Positions 22,881 to 33,400 of a DNA stretch of 64,000 nucleotides are shown here, piece after piece. This stretch comes from Portulaca oleracea (Eukaryota > Streptophyta > Magnoliopsida > Caryophyllales > Portulacaceae). The notes below the pieces were generated by a model. The model was not told where the DNA came from and did not search any database. It saw nothing but the letters and a program-made list of their open reading frames with translations. The DNA lies in the NCBI GenBank assembly GCA_029582165.1, contig CM055871.1, positions 69,501-133,500 on the forward strand, in the 5' to 3' direction. Numbering within the stretch: the stretch's first letter is position 1; the number at the start of each line of letters is the position of its first letter. Made by a program: the position numbers and the translations under genes.

Positions 22881-24171
22881 CCTCCACCGGAACCTACTAT
22901 CATATCCACCTCTCCACATCCAAATGAAAACACATCTCAACATGTCCCTTCCATTTCCACATCTCCACATCCAAATGAACCCACACCTCAACATGTTCCT
23001 TCCATACGGCCTATATCCCATCCTCAAAGGAAGTCTTCTAGAACCTCTAAACCCCCTTTTCTGGCTAAATGATTTTGTTAGTCATTCAGCCATTACCTCT
23101 CACAATGACCTTTCCACTATTGTTGTGACATATTCCTCTCACTATCATGCCTTCATAGCAGCGTTAACAAACAACAATGACCCTGTCCATTTTCACCAAG
23201 TTCTGCATGATTCTAACTAGTGTGATACCATGAACAAAGAGCTTTGGGCTCTGGAAGATAATGGTACATGGGAAGTCACATAGCTTCCCCCCGGTAAGAA
23301 GGCTATAGGTTGTAAATGGTTGTTTAAGACCAAATATCATGCTGATGGGTCTATTAAGAGGCATAAGGCCAGGTTAGTCATTCTTGGTTGCAAACAAAAG
23401 TATGGTGAGGACTATGAAGAAACGTTTGCTCCAGTTGCCAAAATGATTACTGTCAGATCCTTATTGGTTATTATCTCCATGAAGCATTGGCCTGCATATG
23501 AACTTGATGTCACCAATGCCTTCTTGCACGGTGACTTGGATGTGGATGTATATATGTCATTGCCACAGGGATATCAAGGTCTCGGGTCTGTCATCACACC
23601 TGACATGGATTTGTCAAACAGGGGGAGTGATAGGTCTCAAGTTTGCAAGCTACTTAAGTCCTTGTATGGACTTAAGCAAGCTCCACGTCAATGGTTTGCC
23701 AAGATATCAACAACCTTATTGGACTATGGATTCAAGCAGTCCAAGTCAGATTACTCTTTATTTACTAAAACTAATGGTCCTTATTTTTCTGCCATGTTAA
23801 TTTATGTTGATGATATGATTTTAACTGAAGAGGAACTGGGTGGGATAAAACAGTTCCTAAACAACAGGTTCCATATGAAAGACCTTGGTCCTCTTCGATA
23901 TTTTTTGGGTCTTGAGGTGGCTAGATTAGAAGATGGGATCTTCCTATGTCAGAGAAAGTACATTGTCGATCTGATTAAAGACCTTGGACTTTCTGATGTC
24001 AAGCCTTTGCAGATACCATTTGATTCTCACCTGAAATTAAGTCAGAAATCTGGGACGTGCATACCCAATCCTGAAAAATATCGGAGGATAGTAGGAAAAC
24101 TGATATACCTCACTGTCACTCGACCCGACATCAATTACTCAGTTCAATTACTGAGCCAATTTATGCAAAAA
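22881..24171 (+). pseudogene. Copia-2 reverse transcriptase
   Basis: A His/Pro-rich linker leads into the RT frame from about 23,230: KARLVILGCKQKYGEDYEET, 'YELDVTNAFLHGDL', '[19 protein letters not shown]', the catalytic YVDD at 23803-23814, and 'MKDLGPLRYFLGLE'. The palm is continuous and its catalytic residues are intact. The frame runs into foreign sequence at 24,172 just after FMQK. Confidence 0.92.
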
Positions 24172-24433
24172 TCGGTTCTAGTCTTCTACTCCTTTTATCT
24201 TAGTTCTCAAGCCACCCAAGCCATCTCGAGCCCGAGACGCGCCACCAAGCTTTGCACCATTTTAAGGTACGCAAATTGTCCAGCTTTTACGATCTAAGTT
24301 ATATTCATGATTCATTCAGTTTATGACATGTCAAGCTTTATGTTTTATGATATCATTATGTTCGAAAGTGGACCCATTTTATGTATTCTATGTTTATGTT
24401 TTAGCTAGTTACGTGAAGTGTTAGCCTTTTAGA

Positions 24434-24551
24434 TGCTCCTGATCAGAGTGTCCTAGACCTAGCCAGTGTCGACTGCTTAGCAGTTAATCATTCCAAGTTT
24501 AGATCAACTTGGGCATACGCGTGTGTGAGGTGCTTGCACCGATCGTAAGGG
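24434..24551 (+). other. Candidate structured module, copy A
   Basis: Consecutive self-complementary segments: ctcctgatcagag; ACTGC-tta-GCAGT (24472-24484); CCAAGTT...AACTTGG (24493-24512); catacgcgtgtg; GGTGC-tt-GCACC (24529-24540); then the constant gatcgtaaggg. A further hairpin GAGTG...CACTC lies at 24701-24716. Stems are intact, loops short. Function unknown; either RNA structure or palindromic binding sites would fit. Confidence 0.45.
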
Positions 24552-25486
24552 TTCCACCTACTTTCTATCTTTATTGGTTTATGTTTATGATCATGTCACT
24601 CAAGTCCTATTTTAACCCCTTCCCTGTTTTCAAAATGAATTTTAAATGCCGGCACTAAAACCGTCTTTCGAACGGTTTACGTGCTGGAGGTTTACGTACT
24701 GAGTGTTTCCCCACTCACTTTGCGAATGTATTTCAATGTTTTGTTTTTAGGCGGTCCGAGCTCCCAGGATAACGGCGAGGTTAAGCAGAAGTAAGTCGTC
24801 TGTACATGGTAGTTCTCTAAAGGCGATCGATGGTCGGTAATCAAGGTTACTCAAGGGCATTAAAGGCCACTTGGTTGTGGAAAGTCTATATGATATGTTT
24901 AATTAAAGGTTGTATAATGTATTTGTATTTCAAGTCTAGCCTTGGAGTTGTATGGAGATAGGTGTATGTGTATTGTGGGTTGTATGTTTGGTGTCTTGTG
25001 TTTGCCTTGTCCCGAGTGGGGACGGCGGTAATACCTCAACCCTTGGTGTTCCGCTGCGCTAATCACAGGGTTAGTTGTAGAACATGTTTTTCCCTATTCC
25101 GGGAAGTACTCGTTTGCTTAATTCCGAGTTTTCTAGCCCAAGTTATGCTAAAAACTTCGTTTAGTAAAAAAAAACCTGAAATTTCCTATTAAATTGCAAT
25201 GTTTCTAAATTCTTGCAACTCACTAAGAACCCTTTTCGGTTCTAGTCTTCTACTCCTTTTATCTTAGTTCTCAAGCCACCCAAGCCATCTCGAGCCCGAG
25301 ACGCGCCACCAAGCTTTGCACCATTTTAAGGTACGTAAATTGTCCAACTCTTGCTTATACTTAATGGCAAGTATTGCTTTCATTGCATATATACGCTAAT
25401 GATTTTATTGTTTTATAAGTGGTCCCGCCATATTATTATATTTCTAGCTAGTCACATGAAGTGCTAGCCTTTATTCATCTAAAGGG

Positions 25487-25606
25487 CGCTCCTGATCAGA
25501 GCGTTATAGACCTGGCCAGTGTCGACTGCCTAGCAGTCACCCAATCCAAACTCCAGATCGGTTTGGGCATGCGCGTGTGTGAGATGCTTTGCATCGATCG
25601 TAAGGG
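25487..25606 (+). other. Candidate structured module, copy B
   Basis: Same order as copy A with different stem bases: CGCTC/GAGCG (25487-25503), GACTGC/GCAGTC (25524-25538), CCAAAC/GTTTGG (25546-25566), catgcgcgtgtg, GATGC/GCATC (25583-25595), then gatcgtaaggg. Both sides of the last two stems changed together relative to copy A. Confidence 0.45.
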
Positions 25607-26207
25607 ATACCACTCGTTTCCAATTATTACAAGTTTATCTCTTTTATTTACACATATTTATCTATGCGGCAATCCAGTTTATTCATGTTTAAGTTCCCCT
25701 TTCCCGTTTTCAAAATGAATTTAAATGTCGGCACTAAAACCGTTTGCGAACGGTTTGACGTGTTGGAGGTTTGTGTACTGAGTGTTTCCCCACTCATTTT
25801 GCGACTTGTTTTTAATGTTTTGTTTTAGGCAGTCCGAGCTCCCAAGATATTTGCAAGGCTAAGCGACAATAGAACTGTTCCGTGCAAGGTAGCCCTTTAA
25901 GGAGGATGATGGCCGGTTTCAAGGATGCTCATGGGTTTGAAGAATGTTTATATTAGGAATTTATGTATGTATATATATATATATATATGTAATTGTTTCA
26001 TGGGTTGTATTTTATTTCAAGTCTAGCCTTGGAGTTGTATGGAGATAGGTGTATGTGTATTGTGGGTTGTATGTTTGGTGTCTTGTGTTTGCCTTGTCCC
26101 GAGTGGGGACGGCGGTAATACCTCAACCCTTGGTGTTCCGCTGCGCTAATCACAGGGTTAGTTGATGGTTTATGTTAATTTTGTGGTTAAGGGTTTCGGG
26201 GTGTTAC

Positions 26208-26772
26208 AGTTGTGGTACAGATGAACATATGAGAATTGTCCTTCATGTAGTCAGATACCTTAAAGGGACAGCAAATCAAGGTGTTTTTATGGCCAGCAAC
26301 TCGCCTCCCATCCTGTCTGCCTTTTGTGACTCAAACTGGGCTAGTTGTGTCATGAGCTGGCTATTGTGTGCAACTGGGATCATCTCCCATTTCATGGAAA
26401 TCAAAGAAGTAGTCAGTTGTGACAAGATCCTCAGCTGAGGCGGAATATAGAGCAATGACACTCACATGTTGTGAAATTATCTAGATCCTATCTCTTCTTC
26501 GTGATCTGGGTATGCACAACCTTGCTCGTGTCACATTGAGTTGTGACAATAATGCAACCTTACACATAGCCAACAATCTAGTGTTTCATGAGAGGACGAA
26601 ACACATTGAAGTGGATTGTCATTATATTAGAGATCAATTGAAGTCTGGCAAAATCAAACCATCATACATTCATACGAAGCAGCAGTTAGCCGATATATTC
26701 ACCAAGCCTATCCCCATTACGCAGCATTGTACACTTTTATCCAAGTTGGGTGTTGTTACATTACCAACTTGA
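26208..26772 (+). pseudogene. Copia-2 RNase H
   Basis: After the LTR fragment the frame resumes (TDEHMRIVLHVVRYLKG, 'ILSAFCDSNWASC'). Shifts follow, then the C-terminal part 'LSCDNNATLHIANN', 'ERTKHIEVDCHYIRDQL' and 'LADIFTKPI' in 26512-26772. It ends just before the purine tract gagggggag. Confidence 0.9.
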
Positions 26773-26779
26773 GGGGGAG

Positions 26780-26987
26780 TGTAGAAAGCAGGCTGTTAGG
26801 CTGTTACAAGTTGGTTAGGTTTGTTACACCTTGCTGGATATTTCTGTTCTGCTATTTCCTCTTAGAGCACTTGTATATATATCTGCTCTCTGTTTTGCTA
26901 AGATTGTATAACAAAAATCATTCTCTCATTTTTCTCTCTCTTGTTCTCTCTCTTTTTCTCTCTCTTGGCATCAGCTTCAACTCATCA
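26780..26987 (+). repeat. Copia-2 3' LTR
   Basis: Pairs with 7642-7847. Directly preceded by the purine tract (26771-26779), followed by gattc, the partner of tattc at the left end. It ends 436 bp from the stop codon of the convergent MATE gene. Confidence 0.93.
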
Positions 26988-27422
26988 GATTCCTCCCAAT
27001 AAAAACAGCATAATCCCTCCATCTTCAATCAATTTTTCTTTTTTCTTTTTTTTTTTGGAGGAGGTGGGGAGAGAATGATCTTTCTCATTCATCAATTAAT
27101 TACAGCAACAAGCAAAGTGAATACAAAACCAAATAAATTAATCCAAACAGTGTTTTTATAGATAACACTTGTTATAACTAATCTAGAGGAGAATACACGG
27201 CTGAGAATTATACACTTCTGCAAAAAAAATAAAAAAAAATGGTGAAGGTCACCAGAAATCAGCTCCTGGTTTTGCTGAACACAATGAACTTGTTGCTGTC
27301 TTGCCCCAAATTTATCTTTTAATTCAATCTCTTGTTAGTATTTGGGACAAAGTGTGCCGAGTCTCTGGGACCTATCTGCTGCTATAAATCTCAAGCTTAC
27401 AAGCTTTCTCAGCAACTCCGCA
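26988..27422 (-). other. 3' flank of the MATE gene
   Basis: Non-coding sequence between the Copia-2 LTR and the MATE stop codon, holding the 3' UTR of the gene on the minus strand. No canonical AATAAA is present on the minus strand; variants such as aattaatt (about 27,094) could serve. The poly(A) site cannot be placed from sequence alone. Confidence 0.5.
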
Positions 27423-30400
27423 TCAGTCTGCTGCTGCTGATCCTCCCCATTTTCGAACCCTACTTTCAGCTTCATCCGCCTGCACATTTATAATACAACA
27501 ATCATCAATTCAAATTATGGTTAATGAATACAGTCAAGGTTAAAATGTGATAATAGTTACATTGGCTGCTGTATTTACCTCTTTTTTCCAGTTTGTCAAT
27601 GATGTAACTACGATCAAAATAATGGTTTGTAAGACGATTCCGCCTATCATTCCTCCCCAAACTCCCTGCAGTTGAGATATTATCGATTGTGAAGATGTTC
27701 AGCCAATGATACACACAAACACATTTATAGCTCTTACAAACATGCAATTGTCATCAGTTGTGGATTGAGTTTACAGGTTGACTATAGAAATTTTAGTTGG
27801 GTCAGGCTTGTTTCGAGATATACTGCCAGGGTTGGATAAGGTTGATGTATGTCAATATGTCATTCCTGGGCCAGTGAGTTGTAAATTGGTCACTTTTGCC
27901 ATAAACAAGCACATTTTGATAATGAAATTTCTGCAAGATTACCATAGCTCCGTAGTCATATTTGAATCCAAGGAGGAAACCAGCCGGCAGCCCGACAAGA
28001 TAGTAGCATGCGATGTTGATGTATGCAACAAGCGATTGCCATCCCGCTCCAATAGCAACTCCTAAACAGATGGGAAAACGAGGCACAACAAAAGTTAGAA
28101 AAAATTATTAGTGGCTGAATTCCATTTTACTGAAAATCCTCAGAACTTGCCTGATAGGACTGGCTGAAGACTGTTGAGCAGAACAGTGAGAGCCAACAGG
28201 ATAGAAATTCTTGTAGTTTCTTGGGCCACTGCTGCGCTCGTTGTGAAAAGGTAAGGGAACCAATCTCTAGTTGAAAGAACCACAATCATTGCACCAAATC
28301 CTATAACCACTGAAGTTATTGAGACGACCACTACCGAAATCTTGGCCTGCCGGTAATTGCCAGCTCCAAGTTCATTTGACACTCTTACACTGTCACCAAC
28401 AGGACAAAGTGTTAACAAGTGTGTAAGTCATATATATTAGACATGAAATCAAGGTCCATCACTCCTAATTGCAGTCGTTTTGTATAGGACTTTTGTAACA
28501 TGGTATCAGAAGGTGCAGTTAATTACCTGATAGCTGCATTGAAACCCATTGCAATCATTGCATCCCATCCTTGTAGGTTCATGCTGTAAGTATCAAAATT
28601 TTATAGAGGTGTTAGTAGTGTGTTAAAAACAAACATTTTCGGGGTCATCCAACCATATATTAAAGTAAAATGTAATGACCTGAGCGTCACAAGCCTAAGT
28701 TTGAATTTGACATGTGTTGACAACCCGACTCAATTTTTACGCAATTTAGTTTTTGTTAGGAAAGTGTCCTAAAATCACAAAATCTCTTGATCTCACAATT
28801 ATTTGTTTCCTAATTGTATTAGGATATTATTTAGGTTTCCTTATTGTGTTGGGTTTCCTAATTGTATTAGATTCTAAATCTATTTGGAGTGGGAGTCAAG
28901 TTAGGTTATAGGGAGTTCTCCCTATAAATAAGGTGCATGTTTCTCCACCAAAAACACATCGGTAAACACAGAGAGCTAGAGAGAGAGAAAATATTGAGAG
29001 AGAAAGGGGTCTCACCAATATTTTCCCCAGTGTATCCTGAGAGATTGTGAGTTGAGTGTTGAGAGATTGTTATTGTAATCTCCTTTGTGGATCGCATCAC
29101 ACCCTGTGATAGTGATCAAATTGTACTCCTCCTTTCTCATAGTGGATTATTTTCTGGCTGTCGCCGTCCGTGGGTTTTTCTCCGAGTTCTTCGGTTTCCC
29201 ACGTAATTCTGGTGTTTGATTTTATCGCTTATTTTTCGTTCCTAAATTTTGTCGTAATATCCGTCATCTCGTTTTCGATTCTATTATTCGCTTCCGCTGT
29301 TACCTTGCTACTCACTTTTCTCTAACAAGTGGTATCAGAGCAAGGTGGAGATGGCTTCAATCATGAAGTGTGATATTCCAAAATTTGATGGAACGAGGAG
29401 TTTTACTATGTGGAGACTGCAAATGAAGGCGGTCCTGATTCAGCACGGGTTATGGGATGTGATTGAGTATCCCGACATGAAGACTGATGCGACAATGAGC
29501 GATGATGAATTCCAAAAACTCCAGAAGGATATCAAGGGGAATCTGACTCCAAGGGAGTGGAAGAAGCTTGAAGATAAGACTCTGGCAGGGATTCAGTTGT
29601 GCTTGGCAGAGCACATTCAGAGAGAGGTGATGCATATCGAGAAACCTCGGGTGCTCTGGACCAAACTGGAAGAGCTGTACATGTCGAAGAGTCGTGCAAA
29701 CAAGTACCGAATGAAGGAGAAATTCTACAGGCTGAAGATGCCCCAAGGTACTTCTATTCAGGCACATCTTAGTGAATTTGATTCTATTATTACTGAATTG
29801 GAATCAATGGATATAAAACACATTGATGAGGATAAGGCTTTTCATTTAATTCTGTCCCTACCTGCATCACATAAACAATTTAGGAAATTATGTTGTATGG
29901 GAATTGTGGTGACCTTAACCTTAGTGAAGTAAAGGCTAGTTTACTGTCTAAGGAGAAACTTGATACCGATGGTGATGACCAGGGTGGTGATGCTATGGTT
30001 GTAAGGGGTAGAAATACTGAACGTAAGGGAAACGGGTCTAGAGGGAGGTCTAAACACCGTTCAAAGTCTAGGAATCCTCACAAGAATAAGAAGTGTAACT
30101 TCATGTAGTAAGATGGGGCATATAGAGAGACTGCTGGGCAAAACAGAGACCGAAGCATGAGAGTAAGGATAATCACACTAAACTCGTACCTCAAACCGCA
30201 GAGTCCGAGTCGATGGTGATGGGTTTGTAGTTACGGATGATGCTTTGCTACCACATCGAGTAGGATAGCTAGAGATGAATGGGTTCTTGACGGTGCACCT
30301 ATCATATGTGTCCTCATAAGGACCGGTTTGAGTCTTATGAGTGTTGACACCGGGTCGTAGTCATGGGTAACGACACAGCCGCAAGGTCAGCAGGAATCGG

Positions 30401-33400
30401 TAGCATCAAAATCAAGACTCATGATGGCATCGTTAGAACCCTCAAGGAGGTTCCATATCCCTAACATGACTGAAATTTAATTTCTTTGGGTACTCTTGAA
30501 GCTACCGCAGTACAAAGGAGAAGATGGTGTTTTGAAAGTGTGCGGGGTTCCATGGTTCTTATGAAGGAATCGGAAGCGGCGCCTATACATCCTGCAGGGT
30601 CTACAAGGATCTGCAGATCCGCGATCCTAAATCTTGATGAGTCCGACAGCACAAAACTGTGGCACATGAGACTAGGCCACATGGGCGAGAAAAGAATGTC
30701 AATGTTGAGCAAGAAGGGATACCTTGAAGGCGCAAAGATCGGCAAGTTGGAGTTTTGCGATCACTATGTCTATGGGAAACAGAAGAGGGTTAGCTTTTCA
30801 AGGGCTAAACATACAACAGCCGGGATCCTTGATTATATTCATTCAGATTTATGGGGTCCTGCTAGAGTGCCATCACTGGGTGGCAAGCGCTACATGTTGA
30901 CATTCGTGGATGACTTCTCGAGGAAGACTTGGGTTTATTTCCTGTGGCACAAGAATGAGACATTCTCATATTTCAAGAAGTTCAAAGCTTTGGTGGAGAA
31001 CCAGACAGGCAGGAAAATCAAGAAACTCAAGACTGACAATGGGTTGGAGTTTGTTGATTCTGAATTTATCGACTCGCGAGGAGCGTGGGATTGCGAGGCA
31101 TCGAACTCAGCGGTAAGCCTCAAAGAAACGGGGTAGCCGAGAGAATCAACAGGACACTCCTGGAGAAAGCCCGCTGCATGCTCTCGAATGCAGGGCTTTG
31201 GAAGAACAAATCGTTATGGGCAGAGGTGATATCTACTGCCTGCTACCTGCTGAACAGATCAACTCATGTCTCTATGGAATACCAGATTCCAGAGGAAGTA
31301 TGGACAGGTAATCCAGTTAATTATTCTAACTTGAGAATTTTTGGATGTCCTATATATGTCCATGTGAATGGTGGGAAGATGTCTCCCAGGGCTGTTAAAT
31401 GCATGTTTCTAGGTTACGGGTCTGAGTCTAAGGGATATAGAATGTGGTGTCCTGATTTGATGAAAGTTATTCAGTCTAGAGATGTAACCTTTAATGAAAC
31501 TGCTATGTTATCTGGAATGGAATCTACAGGCATTTGATGATGCAGAAATCGTGAGAAGGATGCAGAAGAATGGTGTTCGAGGTGGAGCAGCTCGAGTGGA
31601 GTCTTTGAACTCGAGGAGCAACCATCGATGCTCGAACCAACTCAGTTGATGAGCACGAGATTGAGATGAATGTTCCTCGTGGAGGAACAACCACGATTGC
31701 TAGAGATCGTCCCGGGAGGGAGATCAGAGACCAGCGATATCTTGAAGAAGATGATGCTATGATTGCTTATCGTTGAGTGTTGTAGAGGAGACTCAAGGTC
31801 TTGAACCTTCACCTATCGAGGCCATCTCTTGTCCGAATGCCTCAAATCGGATAGGAGCTATGCAAGAGGAGATGGAGAGTCCGCAGAAAATCATACATGG
31901 GAGCTATGTGAGTTGCCTAAAGGGCGACGAGCTCCATCGCGAAATGGGTGTACAAAAGAAAGGAAGGTATCCCCGTGTAGAAAGTGCAAGGTGGAAGGCC
32001 GATTAGTGGAAAGGGGTTGCAACAGAAAGAAGGAATCGACTACAACGAAGTATTCTCGATCGTGAGGCATACGTCGATCCGCACCTTGCTTGCCTTTGTT
32101 GCTCTATTTAATTTGGAGTCGAGCAACTTGATGTCAAGACGCCTTCCTCCATGGCGAGTTGGAGGAGGAAATATATACGAGGCGACAGAGAGTTTCATCG
32201 TTCTGTAAACAGAACAGTATGCAGATTAAGGAAGTCCTTGTATGGACTTAAACAGCACCCAGCAAGGGTACAAAAGGTTTGATACCTTTATGGTAGGCAA
32301 GGGTACACAAGAAGTCACTATGATAATTGTGTGTACTACAGTGCAATTTGAAGAAAGGTCTTTCATTTATTTATTATTGTATGTGGATGACATGTTGATT
32401 GCCTCAGGGGACATGTCACTAATAAAGAAGTCAAATCTCAACTCAACCAGAGTTTGAGATGAAAGACCTCGAGCGCGAAGAAGATTTTGGGTATGGAGAT
32501 CCAAAGGGATAGAAAGGCAGGAAGCCGTTCTGTCTCGAAGAAATATCTAGAAGGTGTTGATGATTCAACATGAAATCAGAAGCGCTTAACTCCTTTAGCC
32601 GCACACTTCAAGTTATCGTGAGAACCGTACTAAATCGATTTGGAGGTAAGGAGGATGTCTAATATTCCCTATGCTAGTGCAATTGGTAGTTTGATGTATG
32701 CTATGGTGTGTACTAGACTCGCTGTCCACGATTAGTGTGGTGAGTAGATACACGCAGAATCCAGGAAGGAGCATTGGGAAGGAGTGAAGTGGATCCTTCG
32801 CTATGTGAAGGGTACTTTGGAGAAGGGCATCTGTATGATAGAGGTAGTCTTTGCGCGTCGATGTTGCGAGTTATGTTGATCTTGATTATGGTGGAGATCT
32901 GGATAGGAGACGCCGATTTCGGGGTATGTGTTCGCCATGTGTGGAGGAGCAATATCTTGGAAAGCTTCACTTGATCTATAGCACTCGCCTACTACAGAGG
33001 TGAATATATTCTTCTGTGGAAGGAGTGAAGGAGGCCATCCGGTTGAGGATTGGTCGTGGAGCTTGGAGTACCACGGCTAGGCGTGGTTTATTGAACGATC
33101 AGTGCTATACATCTGACAAAGAATGACACTTATCATTCGAAGACCAAGCATATAAGCGTCAGGTATCACTTCATCAGAGATATAGTTGCTGCAAGAGAGA
33201 TCGTGGTGAAGAAGGTTCATACTTCTAATAATCCTGCAGACATGTTAACCAAGCCTCTATCTATAGCTAAGTTCGAACATTGTTTGGACTTAGTTGGTGT
33301 TCTAAGCATGTGAGAGCCTGTAGGCCACGCTGCGGAGGCGTGTTGATGGCGACAGTCAAGATGTTTATCTGGACCGATGATTCGTTGATTTTAGTCCAAG

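Larger units (their letters stand above)
24172..26207 (+). mobile_element. Tandem 3'-LTR fragment inserted in Copia-2
   Basis: Two related units (24,172-25,077 and 25,238-26,164) both start tcggttctagtcttctac and end cacagggttagttg. A 160-bp spacer separates them and a terminal part ends ggggtgttaca at 26207. Internal similarity to 50780-54454 shows they are the 3' portion of the same LTR family (right end GTTACA, preserved cggtaatacc...gctgcgctaatcac block). The left end lacks the LTR start and no clear target duplication is visible, so it may be a truncated insertion or a duplicated remnant. Confidence 0.65.
7642..26987 (+). mobile_element. Copia-2: Ty1/copia retrotransposon, split by nested elements
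   Basis: LTRs of 206 and 208 bp (7642-7847, 26780-26987) begin TGTAGAAAGC and end CTCATCA. Flanks tattc and gattc form a target duplication with one mismatch. The iMet primer site TGGTATCAGAGC follows the 5' LTR, and the purine tract gagggggag precedes the 3' LTR. Subtracting the Athila element (9561-21947) and the LTR fragment (24172-26207) leaves about 4.9 kb with gag, protease, integrase, RT and RNase H in copia order. The coding regions are broken by stops, so it is dead. Insertion order: Copia-2 first, the two insertions later. Confidence 0.93.
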
